Shown here: piece by piece, positions 45,601 to 54,494 of the stretch
How positions within the stretch are numbered: position 1 is the stretch's first letter
Layout: each line of letters starts with the position of its first letter
DNA from: Branchinecta lynchi
Lineage: Eukaryota > Arthropoda > Branchiopoda > Anostraca > Branchinectidae
Reading direction: 5' to 3'
Length of the DNA: 64,000 nt
Assembly (NCBI GenBank): GCA_023053575.1
Contig: JAKZAP010000021.1
Span: 12,896,212 to 12,960,211, forward strand
Notes under the pieces: model-generated
What the model saw: only the letters and a program-made list of their open reading frames with translations
Database searches by the model: none
What the model was told of the DNA's origin: nothing
Made by a program: the position numbers and the translations under genes

Positions 45601-47450
45601 TGTCTTGTAATTTTTATTGAAACTGGGTGTTGGTTTTTTTTATTGGGAGCTGCTTATGGTGGATTATAATAGAAACTGGGAATAAGATGTACAAGTTCGA
45701 AGAACCAGCTATTTACTGGTGTAGCAGGTTATAGGTATTAAATCCTAGGTATCAATAAATTCTTCTAGGGAAGTTCAGGTACTTTTTCATACCTGAATTT
45801 CCATGCCATTATTTATATGATGATAAAAGCTAGCTAGGAAAAAGCCGCAGACCTTGGTATATTTGAAACATTTTTGTCAGCTGCATTAGACTGAAAAAAA
45901 TAGAATAAGAAATATGATAAATTCCCAGCAGTTCATTTTCATTACGGAAAAATCGGCAGATCGGCCCTACTGCTGCAGTCTAGTACACTAGCCCCTTTTC
46001 AAGCACGGTGCTCAAACGTCTAGCACCATGCCTGGGTGCTAGACGTTCAAGCACTGTACCTTGGATTTCATGTATGGTGCATGGATTTCAGTATACAGTG
46101 CATATATCAAAAACACAGTTTCTATCATAACAACTGATCACCAGCTCGGACAGGGCTGAAATTACTACCATGAATTAGAGAAATCAAAGACAATCCTTTA
46201 TATATTTTTCACAACAAAAACAAAAGGGCTCGGTTGATGACAGATGTGAAAAAACTCATTTCCTTTTCTACATAGTCAAGGGTTTTGCATGCAAAGTGTC
46301 CTGTTCCTCAGCTTTTTCTACCTAGCAGTCAACCAGAATATTGGCTCTTGGGGAATAGATAGGGAAACTACATGGAAAACAGATAGGGTGCTGTTAGGTT
46401 TTTCCTCTCCATCATCATTAGAGCCCTTTTGTTTTTGTTGTGAAAAATATATAAAGGATTGTCTTTGATTTGTCTAATTTATATTAGTAATTTCAGCCCT
46501 GTCCGAGCCGGTGCTCAGTTGTGATGACAGAAACTGTGTTTTTTCTGTATGCACTGTATACTGAAATCCATGCACCATACATGAAATCCAAGGTACAGTG
46601 CTTGAACGTCTAGCACCCAGGCATGGTGCTAGACATTTGAGCACCGTGCCTGAAATGGGGCTAGTGTACTAGACTGTACTGCTGGTAGGGCTTTTTGTGG
46701 CTACCCTACTGTAAGCAGAAATCCATGCACCATGCATAAATTTCAAGGTAGAGTGCTCAAACGTCTAGCACTCAGGCATGGTGCTGGACGTCTGAGCACC
46801 ATGACCAAAAAAGGGCTAGCATACTAGACAGGGACAGCATGTACATTTCATTTTAACATTTTCGCAGCAACATTCAACATAGGCTACCGGTAGTGTACAA
46901 ACGAGGTCAGGTACAAGCCATGTACCCCTCCTATATTTCAGTGTAAGTAACCCACAGTGGATGGCAGATTTGAGTAAAGCAAATTTTATTATTATTATTA
47001 TTAAATGTTACAGATCAGATTGCAACTGAGAAGTCTGCATTTATATACACACTTTAAAAACACTGAACTCTTACCTGCAAAGAAAGAGTATCCACCTCCT
47101 GGTCCATAATGCTTTGCTCCTTTGGTAACATTATAAACTTTCCCCAACAATGCAATATAGACTTCAGTTCCACCTTCTCCAGTAAACTGTGTCAGTTCCT
47201 CTTTGCTGAAAATCCTTTCCTCCACTGGATCAATACTCCCAGCTGATGATGGTGATGATGTTCCATGGAACTTGGAGAAAGTCTCTTTGCACCAGTCATG
47301 CCCCAGGCACTTGTTGTGAACGAAAATGAACAGACTGTTCAGTCCAGTTAGTCTCAGTGTAGTGACCAGGGTCTGAGGATACAGTGAAAAATAACCAAGC
47401 AGGATAGCAACAGAAGACACGAGAAACGTCACTTTCAAATAGTTCGCCAT
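34571..47450 (-). CDS. CYB5D2: Neuferricin (cytochrome b5 domain-containing protein 2), whole gene, four exons
   Basis: Exons 47450-47075, 42462-42322, 39397-39211 and 34784-34571 join to 918 nt, 305 residues, with all phases matching. Residues 1-25 form a hydrophobic signal sequence (MANYLKVTFLVSSVAILLGY). Residues about 80-180 form a MAPR-type cytochrome b5-like domain: FSKEELTQFTG, YIALLGKVYNVTKGAKHYGPGG, then SFFAGRDASRAFVSGEF and WSEFYAKTY. The C-terminal region with FPPCNMEW, RVWCTN, DWVGVPRKLF and CACIR is typical of neuferricin. Neuferricin is a secreted haem-binding protein linked to neural development in vertebrates; that role is not shown here. Human neuferricin is 264 residues; this one has a longer linker between signal and domain. 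The start shares a 70-bp divergent promoter with KIAA0930. Confidence 0.93.
35234..35518. mobile_element. TIR element rich in GTTAAC motifs
   Basis: Ends GGTTGCGTTCCAGAACTTAAC and inverse GGTTGCGCTCCACAAACTTAAC; AAA on both sides. Interior contains many ttaacgatcgttaa-like palindromes. Single copy here. Confidence 0.65.
35520..36585. other. Neuferricin intron 3, unassigned
   Basis: One G tract near 36088; otherwise no feature supported. Confidence 0.35.
36586..36622 (+). repeat. Poly-A tract, possible retroposon tail
   Basis: About 34 uninterrupted A residues following tggggaagccaccccatc. No retroposed gene recognised upstream. Confidence 0.5.
36955..37215. repeat. Dispersed repeat, family K, copy 2
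   Basis: Matches 18707-18960, including gtttatttgtccattcgat and ctgtagtttcgtaac. Confidence 0.45.
37504..37810. mobile_element. hAT-type MITE, family C
   Basis: Terminal repeats CAGAGGCGTTACTAG and (reverse complement) CAGGGGCGTCACGAC; 8-bp flanks CCCACCTT (37496-37503) and CCCACCTC (37811-37818). The interior repeats gaaaa(a)tcgactg-like units, and 20-base G and C tracts sit at one end. Confidence 0.8.
37827..37988 (-). other. Coding-like exon candidate with a hydrophobic leader, in neuferricin intron 3
   Basis: The acceptor cttcttctccgacag and donor ACAAA|GTGAGG bound a 162-nt open frame that reads KLKLLIVLLLLGLSL, then WDGGSYVMGDKKQ and ECIQYSGKM. The leucine-rich run looks like a signal peptide or membrane segment. 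It is not part of neuferricin by homology or phase. It might be an exon of a nested gene on the same strand. No in-frame ATG precedes the hydrophobic run. Confidence 0.3.
38214..38318 (-). other. Coding-like terminal-exon candidate in neuferricin intron 3
   Basis: A good acceptor (agttttctttcag) is followed by 34 codons reading ILACQNDNRLVVKVKSDLTG and then SDRQGYVHGVWVKL with a TGA stop. The composition is protein-like and no repeat family explains it. Product not recognised; could be a nested gene or an alternative neuferricin end. Confidence 0.3.
38805..38968. mobile_element. hAT-type MITE, family C, partial inverted copy
   Basis: Carries ttcttgaaaacagtc repeats, a C tract and the terminus ttgctagtaacgcctctg. 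Confidence 0.65.
38985..39080 (-). repeat. Coding-like dispersed repeat, copy 3
   Basis: Reads VKNLIYNTLEAVNRFRVNRI then FGR. Lies next to a family C element in neuferricin intron 3. Confidence 0.5.
39211..39397 (-). CDS. CYB5D2: Neuferricin exon 3
   Basis: The acceptor gcttttag|GA and donor GCCAG|GTATTT bound 187 nt for residues 174-234: KLVGRYYSDDGSPTP, then FPPCNMEWKQETGTRVWCTN. The spaced cysteines and the W-C-T/S-N motif are characteristic of neuferricin. It ends in phase 2 (AG of Ser235). Confidence 0.93.
39785..41640 (-). mobile_element. 5'-truncated LINE with reverse transcriptase (neuferricin intron 2)
   Basis: Reading on the minus strand, a linker region (AKFWLKIWIACGRPGNGTVF) precedes the reverse transcriptase: FRKLRRTGSTDSDGLSADFF, CRNYRPITVSCTISKI, GFRSSASCAHAHHIL, and the catalytic YADDLL near 40500. 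The frame is broken between 41407 and 41355 and between 40663 and 40559. The 3' end is a hairpin (GCCTTTTCAAAATGGCGG region) followed by a TTAC-type microsatellite at about 39794-39825. It lacks the endonuclease domain and is non-functional. Clade not certain; CR1/L2-like architecture is plausible. It lies in the same orientation as its host gene. Confidence 0.85.
41641..42321. other. Neuferricin intron 2, unassigned part
   Basis: Between the LINE and exon 2. Contains a repeated attcgattcaaagg-like stretch near 41857; no element assigned. Confidence 0.35.
42322..42462 (-). CDS. CYB5D2: Neuferricin exon 2
   Basis: The acceptor ggaatttttcag|GA and donor TTGG|GTAAGT bound 141 nt encoding RDASRAFVSGEFEGDGLN...WSEFYAKTYQYL (residues 127-172). 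Both edges split glycine codons in the phase that exon 1 and exon 3 require. This completes the b5-like domain. I found it by looking for the family's W-x-x-FY signature in the intron. Confidence 0.93.
42928..43054 (-). other. Coding-like exon candidate in neuferricin intron 1
   Basis: The acceptor ctatcag (preceded by a C tract) and a very good donor GTAGA|GTAAGTAGG bound an open frame reading CKDVPECVKVLDEKWICQFD, then DVRRLARFLRFAFQHRKL. It is not neuferricin. It could belong with the broken frame at 43395-43680 in a nested gene or a transposon-encoded protein relic. Confidence 0.3.
43268..43395. mobile_element. hAT-type MITE, family D, truncated copy
   Basis: Shares the interior (gtcggacaaaaaagacacag) and the right end ggatacggccttg with the nested copy; the left terminus is missing. 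G and C tracts flank a short centre. Confidence 0.6.
43395..43680 (-). pseudogene. Broken coding relic, product unknown
   Basis: One frame (43676-43500) reads KQKVFEVFRELKDVL, TTKSKAFKLAKTIP and GERLYFIK, a charged helical stretch. A shifted frame then continues LVKATLPSTLADQRLLLISYK and EGEIGCVVNKS before the hAT-type element at 43268-43395 interrupts it. The frameshift and insertion point to a decayed gene or transposon protein. No family recognised. Confidence 0.3.
43960..45175. repeat. 24-bp minisatellite with higher-order units (neuferricin intron 1)
   Basis: Some 45 units of the type gtagattccctgagcaaaat plus ttccg. A longer segment with cgtggggcgaagt and catcctccagtaaattcc recurs at about 44191, 44548, 44850 and 45039, marking larger irregular units. 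Confidence 0.88.
45976..46676. mobile_element. Foldback element with hAT-like ends and perfect 8-bp duplication (neuferricin intron 1)
   Basis: Termini CAGTCTAGTACACTAGCCCC and its inverse; flanks TACTGCTG at 45968-45975 and 46677-46684. The inverted arms are about 250 bp with a spacer of roughly 190 bp. A third, single-arm piece lies at about 46700-46835. Confidence 0.8.
47075..47450 (-). CDS. CYB5D2: Neuferricin exon 1 (signal peptide and start of b5-like domain)
   Basis: The ATG at 47450 has A at -3 and G at +4. The reading frame is open further upstream, to within the KIAA0930 coding region, but there is no ATG there, so 47450 is the first possible start. The exon ends GCAG|GTAAGAGT, an excellent donor, splitting Gly126 of SFFAG. 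Confidence 0.93.
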
Positions 47451-47520
47451 TTTTTCAACAATCTGCCGACGCCGACGCAGATAAATCACTAATAGATCCA
47501 GAAGCACAACTGAGAGAAAA
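47451..47520. promoter_or_regulatory. Compact divergent promoter between neuferricin and KIAA0930
   Basis: Only 70 bp separate the two start codons, which point away from each other. Both 5' UTRs and core promoters must fit here or overlap the opposite coding region. The stretch has GC-rich blocks (cgccgacgccgacgcag) and no TATA box, as in many bidirectional housekeeping promoters. Exact start sites cannot be read from sequence. Confidence 0.6.
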
Positions 47521-48711
47521 ATGACGGATAGTTTCGAGGGCTTCAAGGAAGAGATAAAATTTTATAGACGGCGAGACAGGTGCAATCCAGAATTCGACTT
47601 GAATAGTGCCGTAACATACAGTACCTCCAATTGGACCGAAGTCTTCGTCAACCATTTCCTGTTCGATGCAAATGCCAGCGTAGATTCGGACGATTTGCTG
47701 TTTTTCGTACGAAAAAAACACTTGAAGGGATCAACCTTTGAGGTGCCGAAGTTCCTAACAGAGCTCGAAGTGTACCGAAGAGATAGTAAGAAACTTCCAA
47801 TCGGAAACCCAGATGTCGCTTGGGATGAAAGCGTCTATTTGAACATGATCATTCACAGTTTAAAGTATGAGCTAACGGTTGCTATCTGTTCACGAACAAG
47901 CCTTAGAGACTTCCAGGTCTTAAAGAAGCATACGCAGAAACTTTTTGCACTACCTAGCCGGCGGAGAATGGACGCGAAAAGCGACAGTGAAGATATTACA
48001 TATCCCGATATTTGTTTCAGTGTGGATAATTTTGACGATATTTACGAGAATATGCTACTACGCGATGGCGAGTTTTTATGTATCGAACTGGTCGCACGCG
48101 ATTCAAAATGCATTCAAGGCGTGCTTTTTTTCGCAACCGTCCCGTATCACACCTTAAAGCAGGCGTACACTGGCAGGCATGGGGCGAAGATGCGTTTCCC
48201 GGGAAAATCGAAAACCAACGGAGTGAAAATGGACTTTTGTCGAGTCAGGTGTCCGAACCGGAAGGGGTACGTGGAAATTGCAGTTGCGAAATCGAAACAA
48301 CGACACACCGAGCTAGAGAGCCCCGTGTCGGAGCCCGAGTTTTACTCAAGCGACACAGACGATGAATGTGAGGAAGCCTACAATGCCGTGTGGCAACGTC
48401 GTGTCAGTGACCCGAACTTGAATATGAGTACGAATTACATTGGTACGCCGAGTGTGCATCGCAAAAAGCCAAGCCGCGCCTCGAAAACACCGATAGTTGA
48501 AATAGAGGCGAGCGATTTGGCCGTCGACGAAGCTGACGGTAGTACCCTTTGGTCGACTAAAGGTTGTCTTCAGACATTCCACTACTGGAAAGAATCCAGA
48601 AGATCGGATTCTTGGGTAATGAACTCGCTAATCACCTGTGTATCTCTTCCTTGGTATTCAATTATAGGGAACTTGCTCGATGGTAGATCCAAACCAATCT
48701 TAAGCTTTTGA
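47521..48711 (+). CDS. KIAA0930: KIAA0930 homologue (DUF2045 protein), single exon
   Basis: An uninterrupted 396-codon frame runs from ATG 47521 (A at -3) to TGA 48711. It matches KIAA0930 (human C22orf9) along its whole length: LLFFVRKKHLKG, EVEVYRRDSKKLP-like LEVYRRDSKKLP, the hydrophobic VYLNMIIHSLKYELTVAICSR, YPDICFSVDNFDDIYENM, GEFLCIELVARD, QGVLFFATVPYHTLKQAY, and a C-terminus close to the human one (SLPWYSIIGNLLDGRSKPIL). A variable, acidic/serine-rich linker lies between residues about 265 and 345. Molecular function is unknown for the family. The vertebrate gene has many exons; here there are none, so intron loss or a retrocopy is possible, but its frame is intact and it has a conventional divergent neighbour. 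Confidence 0.93.
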   Translation: MTDSFEGFKEEIKFYRRRDRCNPEFDLNSAVTYSTSNWTEVFVNHFLFDANASVDSDDLLFFVRKKHLKGSTFEVPKFLTELEVYRRDSKKLPIGNPDVAWDESVYLNMIIHSLKYELTVAICSRTSLRDFQVLKKHTQKLFALPSRRRMDAKSDSEDITYPDICFSVDNFDDIYENMLLRDGEFLCIELVARDSKCIQGVLFFATVPYHTLKQAYTGRHGAKMRFPGKSKTNGVKMDFCRVRCPNRKGYVEIAVAKSKQRHTELESPVSEPEFYSSDTDDECEEAYNAVWQRRVSDPNLNMSTNYIGTPSVHRKKPSRASKTPIVEIEASDLAVDEADGSTLWSTKGCLQTFHYWKESRRSDSWVMNSLITCVSLPWYSIIGNLLDGRSKPILSF

Positions 48712-48942
48712 AAAATTTTCCTATCTCAGTCTGTGCCTCTAGCAGTCTAGACCTCACATTTTTTATACTCAATCAAAAAGGTGGTGACATAATCTAGGGT
48801 GCTCTTATTTCAACATTTTCCTCAATTTTTATAGTCGTTTCCAAGTGTTTTTCGCTTTAAATTTTTGGATGGAACCAACCGCGTACAAACTGCTGTCGCT
48901 TTCTGTGTCTCTCGCAAGTCATCTTCCTAAACTATTTTTGAA

Positions 48943-48948
48943 AAATAA
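48943..48948 (+). terminator. Putative polyadenylation signal AATAAA for KIAA0930
   Basis: AATAAA occurs 232 bp after the stop codon, with no earlier perfect copy seen in the 3' flank. This is a reasonable 3' UTR length, but cleavage is unproven. Confidence 0.45.
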
Positions 48949-50369
48949 AAGAGCTAATCCGTGTGGTTACTTGGGTTTCTCGTTCTGCAGGGCGAAACAC
49001 GACTAAGACGGACTACAACTACTACAAGTTCCAAAGGTTTAGATAATTGACTACTTTACAAATCTACCCTGCTACAGCAAATTACACAAGATTTCGGCCA
49101 TTTTAGCCCTTTCACAGGTCCCTGTACTTGTGGACGATAAACACGGCAAATTTGCCTAACCTGTCTTACGACCAAGAAATGAAGAAACTTCCTCGAAAAT
49201 CGGGAGCCTGATACTTCGCTTCAAGAGAACAAGAGTAAAGGTTTCGATGGTATCCCAAAGGACTTTTTCTATCTACACTGCAAAAAGTTTCTCCGAGTAA
49301 GGATTAAAGTTAACTGCAGTATTTACTACTGGGATTAATTTAATCTCTATTGAGATAAAATTACTCCGAATTAGAGATAAGACTATCTTTTTGGAGACAA
49401 GATTAATCGCAGTAGCAAATGCTGCAAGATTTTTTTTATTACAGTGTAGACCCCTTCCCAAAATACTTCGTCTATCGGACTTCTTCATCTAGACTGTCAG
49501 GTCCAGTAGCTTTACAGTCTTCACTAGATCCCGTAACAATCTTCTTTAGACCTAGTCAACCACGTAACCAGAACCAAGTACTTCGGGATCCATTAAGTAA
49601 TTCCTTTCTGTCTTTAATTTCCAGTCTAGCTCAGATTGCGACGGAAATACCAGTGCTGGTCGAAAAGTCGGAGTCTGATCCAACATATTTTTTATCTTTA
49701 TAAATACTACCTCTGTCGGAGAATTTTGTTCTTCCTGAAATTTTTGGCTTACATCAGAAAGCAGTCGTATCAGTAGGTCAATATTACAAAGGAGTCATCT
49801 TATTTCTGTACGAGTACCAACCGCTAATTGGGTGATGAATTTCCCGTGTGGATTCTGGGGAATCCGGCCGATCTAGCGACTTCGTAGGAAACATCGATTT
49901 CCTATGTCTTCAAATCACCAGATCGAAACTCCTAACACTCCGTAAAGGCGTAACACGATGCCCAGGGGCGTCGCAAGTGCATATTCGTTGGGGGTGCGGA
50001 GTCAAAATTGTTGAAAAGTCGGTCAAATTTGTCCGAATCTTTCAAAAATTTTACAGAATCCTTGAAACTGAGGATTCGAGCTTTAAGTTATTTTAAATTA
50101 CTGAACAGAAAGGATTCCGTACAAAGAGTAGAATTAAGGGCAGCATGAAAGATGATTAGCGAGCTGCTAGGCGAAGCTCACTTAGACAATCATTACAATT
50201 ATTATATTGCCGGGCACGAGTAACAGCTTCTATTTATTATATCCAAGACAAAATTAATTCGCGCGCCAAAGGCGAAATTTTAAAACTGCTTCTCATATAC
50301 ATCCAATCTTTTATCGTAGATTAAAAAACCGAGATCTCGGCAGCATGCAGCAATTGAAAGTTATAAATA
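48949..50369. other. KIAA0930 downstream region
   Basis: Contains a family B scrap (49240-49262), family M copy 4, and a segment (49460-49560; gactgtcaggtccag) related to 29540-29580. The remainder is unassigned. Confidence 0.35.
49276..49446. mobile_element. Tc1/mariner-type MITE, family M, copy 4
   Basis: TA on both sides, CACTGCAAAAAG left terminus and ATTACAGTG right terminus. Confidence 0.82.
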
Positions 50370-50520
50370 TTCCTTCAGCCCAAGCTGACTGCGAATCACA
50401 TTTGATAGTGCAAAACGGATACGTTAGCTGAATTTATTAGAGCTATATTTCGGCCCTTCTTGGCAAGGGTCCTCTTCAGGCTCAAAACCGCTTTTGGTGG
50501 AATATGAGCACCTGCAGCAA
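50370..50520 (-). repeat. Penelope-like dispersed repeat
   Basis: Minus-strand CTGAAGA at 50479-50473 and GAAA at 50451-50448, with the gtatccgttttgcac and cagcttgggctgaag tail. Confidence 0.55.
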
Positions 50521-50781
50521 AAACAAGTAAAGTATCCTGATTCAGAGTATGTTGTTTCCCCTATTTGAACACTCTAACCGATTTCAGTCAAAACTTCACT
50601 TGCGTGGAGAGAAAATAAGTTTCAGAGACGGAAACTCTCGACCCCACCTCTGAATACAGGGCTACGTGACCTGTACTGTAAGGAACTCAAAACCAAGTTT
50701 GGACAAGATATTCGAGAGCTTCGAGAGCCTCTCGACAGCTACCGTGCTAACATACAGACAGACGAGCAAACACATTAAAAG

Positions 50782-51088
50782 ATGAGATCATGTTATTTTA
50801 AATATGCAAAGCACCTGCTCCACTTGTCGAAATTATGCCATAGCCATACATTGACGGAAAAGTTCAAAATTCAAGATGCATGTGTTACCCCTTTGTATGT
50901 TTCTTCGTCGCTACCAAAAATCATTGACAACCGAGCCCAACCAGCGCATGACCTTCTCCACTGCTTCCTGGCCCGTGGCCGTAGATTGAAAATTAGTGTC
51001 TTTTTCTGTGTCTTTATGTGTTTATTAATTTTTTTTATATTTACTCCGCTTTTTCGAATGGCAGGTTACAAATAAATTACTTACTTAC
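50782..51088 (+). mobile_element. LINE 3'-end fragment, plus strand
   Basis: Contains the remnant reading RSCYFKYAKHLLHLSKLCHS and TLTEKF, as in the intronic LINE, then the 3' UTR hairpin and ttacttacttac tail at about 51076-51091. Confidence 0.75.
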
Positions 51089-51098
51089 TTACATCCAC

Positions 51099-51446
51099 CA
51101 GAGCAAAATAACACTAGGAAGTAGCCTCAAGACTTATGCTTTCCTTGCTTCGCAAACGGGTCATACCCATAGCCCCGCCCACCACTCTTGCGACATTTAA
51201 AGCGAAACAAACTTACGGGTTTGTGAAGCAAGATGCAGTCTGCACGCATCGAGGAAACTGGGGAGGTTGTACCTTTTTTTTTTGCTTTGTTCAAAATATG
51301 AAGTTATTGGAGCCGGCGCTGGTGCACGGCCGATCGAGTTTCAATAGGGATGTTCACTATCGCTAGTGGTGCTAGTGTCGCTGTTATTCGAGTGTGTGTC
51401 ACTTATTTCAAGTCTTGGTTCTACTCTCTAGTGCTATTTTGCTCTG
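51099..51446. mobile_element. TIR element, family H, copy 1
   Basis: Termini CAGAGCAAAATAACACTAG and inverse CAGAGCAAAATAGCACTAG. Inserted at or next to the tail of a LINE fragment. Flanks match at 5 of 8 bases only. Confidence 0.6.
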
Positions 51447-51779
51447 GCAAACACTAAGAAGCCATTGGTATCGCGTCAATGTTTTGGGATCCCAAAAGCA
51501 CGACAATCATGAAATTCATTTTAATGCCAACAGGAGGGATATGAAAAAAGCAGGACGCTGTAATAAGAATGAATGGAAAGATTAAACAAACACAGCGAAT
51601 GGCACGTCCCTCGTCAACCACAGTGGCACGTCCCTGTTAGTTTTTCTGGAACTTCGCGTCTCCTACGCACGACTTCCAAAAGAGTTTGGTCCAGTTTTTA
51701 GTGGAGTGTTCCTTAGAACAATCCACTATTACGAGCGCTGTAGCAGCTTTCGGTTTCCGGTTTTCGGTTTTCACCGTAT

Positions 51780-52560
51780 TTTGTGGAGCTCATAACTCGT
51801 GAACCAGTGCAAGTATCAAGTTCAAACTTGGTACACTTGTGGGTATTGGGGTCTAGTTGTGCCTTTTGGGGATCCCCGGTTCAGGGGCAAATGGGCCCAG
51901 ATTGCCCAGTGAATAATCTTCATAGCTTGACCAGAACTGGACATACGACGATACAATTTCTTGGACGTGGTATAGGATAGTAGTATAAATCCTAGGGCTG
52001 GGAAATTGCTTTTGAAGTTGCAACTCCCGACCCACCCCGTTCATGGGCAACTGGGCCCAGGAGTAAAGTTCGTTACCCGTGACACGAATCAACAGTTATC
52101 AAGTTCAAACTCGGTAGGATTGTGAGCATTGGGGTCTCTTTTTACTTTTTGCGGGTCCCAAACCCCACCCCCACTTGGTTCAGTGTCAATTGGGCCGAGA
52201 CTGCGCATTTTTAATGTAAATGGAGACAAGGCGATGAAATTCCTTTGTGCTTTTGGATCATAGAGGTGGGGAGAGTTGAACCACCCCCACCCTCCCCGTT
52301 CATGGGCAAGTCGGCCCAAATTGCCCATGAAAAATGTTTTGACCCGTGACTGGAATCAAACTCTAAACTGGTATACTTGAGGAAAAACAGGTGTAAATAC
52401 GCATTTTGATCGGTTCAGACCCCCCCCCCCCCTTCCGTTCATGGGCAGCTGGGCCCGGATTTCCCATGAGTTAAGTTTGTTTATGACAGGTCTCAAGTCC
52501 AAATCTTGTATATTTGGGGAGATATATCTATTGGATGAGGATTTGGTGCAACAGCAACAA
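51780..52560 (+). repeat. Degenerate tandem repeat, period about 220-280 bp
   Basis: Recurring blocks: atcaagttcaaact(t/c)ggta, attggggtct, and gttcatgggcaactgggccc. Divergence between units is high. Confidence 0.55.
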
Positions 52561-52844
52561 ATAAGACGACGCAACGCGACGTACTTTAATCAACAGTTAG
52601 AAACTTGACTGTTTTGTCATATGATCGATGATATGCCGTTATTAATGAATCGTAAAAAAGGGGGCATAAGGATGCTACAATTTGCTTTATTGCACTTGTT
52701 ACTACCTTGCTAATGGAAAAGAGGTGTAAAGGGTGGGACTGGCTGGCAGACAATTCAGTGGTCGGACTAATGCTATTCGCGCAAGATCTTCAACATTTCT
52801 TTGGATTTATACTGGCGGTTTGTTTACATTTAAGTTCATTTTCC

Positions 52845-52960
52845 AGCTTGAGCGGCCAGAGCCTGAAGAGGACCCTTGCCAAGAAGGGTTGAATATATCT
52901 CCAATAAAATGTAACTGACTTATCCGTTTTGCACCGTCAAATATTATACATTTAAAGTGG
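52845..52960 (+). repeat. Penelope-like dispersed repeat, diverged
   Basis: CTGAAGA at 52863-52869 but GAAT in place of GAAA, then ttatccgttttgcaccgtc. Confidence 0.5.
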
Positions 52961-53493
52961 GATGATTACAAATTAGGTTATTTCAATACTTGTTTGGTTA
53001 TTCGGGATGAGAAATGTCTTGGTTCTAAAGCTGTCTGTATATAAAATGTGATAAACATTTTACTTTCAAACTTCACGTCTGAGCGCTTGCGCACTTGTTT
53101 TTGCAAAGTCTCGCTGCACGACATTATTGATGGGCAATTTGCCACAAGTCCATCGTAGCAATCTTTTCCTCTCTTTCCTTCCAATCATCCGGATTAGTTC
53201 TTTTTTTGCCGCTAGATTGGCTAGTGTAAAGTAAACAAGACACGTCACTTCTTGGTCTACGTTTAGCTAGGTTTGTTTGGCTATTTCCAATCCCTTTATC
53301 TTTGCCTCTTAGTCCTGGTCATGTCTGACACTGTTCAAAATACCTCTGTCTCTATTGTGCTCTATCCAACCTTGTTCTGTCCAGCTTTATTACGTTTGTC
53401 AAACTGGCTTCCGATATCAGAGCTGACGCTGACTGACTTCTCCACGGGGTTTATGTGCGACTCGGCATGTATCGAAACCCTAGTCGCTATATT
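52961..53493. other. Unassigned spacer
   Basis: No family recognised; a 75-codon plus-strand frame lacks an ATG and protein-like composition. Confidence 0.35.
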
Positions 53494-53651
53494 CAAATAA
53501 TGCATTAAACGGATATGTCAGCTACGATGCTTTGGCAGCGATATTTCGGCCCTTCTTGGCAAGGGTCCTCGTCCGGCTGAAGAAGGGCCGAAATATCGCT
53601 GCCAAAACATCGTAGCTGACATATCCGTTTTATGCATTATTTGAATATATG
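53494..53651. repeat. Near-perfect palindrome of the Penelope-like repeat
   Basis: tattcaaataatgcattaaa ... and its inverse, with arms of about 70 bp meeting at ggtcctcgtccggctgaag. Confidence 0.7.
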
Positions 53652-53987
53652 TTTCAAAGTCAGCTTGGGCTCAAGAAACATTTAGCCTAATCGCTTATTC
53701 CTCCTTCAGATAACTTATACCAAGAACTGACGTGTGATTGTTTGTGTTTCTCCAGATCACCTGGCAGCAATTCGTCATTGAATTGTATGAAGGTCGTATT
53801 AAAACTAATCGTTAGTGGCTACGATTACTCCTCCAGTGACACTGCAAATCTTAGAATAAAAAAACTAACCTATGTCATTACACCATTTACACCTAAAAGT
53901 TCCGTCAACTAAACACAGTTTTTGATTGACAAGTTGGGCATTAGGCAAGTTGCACCAATGAAGCAAAAACATAAATTTCATTAGGAA

Positions 53988-54161
53988 CCCGAAGAAAAAT
54001 TTATCTCAAAATAGTACTATGAAGTAGTACGAAAAAGTTGCATGCAGTACTAACGATGCTACTACATGCTTCTACTTCAAGGCTTTGCTATTAATAGTAT
54101 TACATGCAACGTTTTCGTACTACTACCATACTACTACGCAGGCTACAAATTTTTCATCGGG
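53988..54161. mobile_element. MITE, family T, copy 2
   Basis: CCCGAAGAAAAATTTAT ... AAATTTTTCATCGGG with the same gtagtacg/cgtactac interior repeats. Confidence 0.6.
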
Positions 54162-54494
54162 AAGGGCGGTTACAGAAATACCGAGAACTCCGAAAACTAT
54201 GAAAGTTCGAACTTAACCAGACTGTCAACTGTAAAATTTCCGAAGAACAACTGTTACGAACAGACGATCAGGATCCGAGGCGTTACCCACTCCCCGGCAT
54301 CTGCTGTACTCCCTTTCACTGCACCGACCGAAATCGTAGATGCCGGGACTCAATTAGGCGTTCAATCTTTCCAACACTTCTAAAAATACTTATTTTGATG
54401 TTTCAACACGTCTCAACCGGTACTGGCACCGGGCACCGGCTATAAACCCAAATCGACGGGCAACCCCTCGTCAGGATCCGGCTGACGGGCGGTA

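Noticed and set aside
47452..47546. N-terminal extension of neuferricin upstream of 47450
   Set aside because: The frame is open but has no ATG; the extension overlaps the KIAA0930 start, and the signal peptide begins cleanly at 47450.
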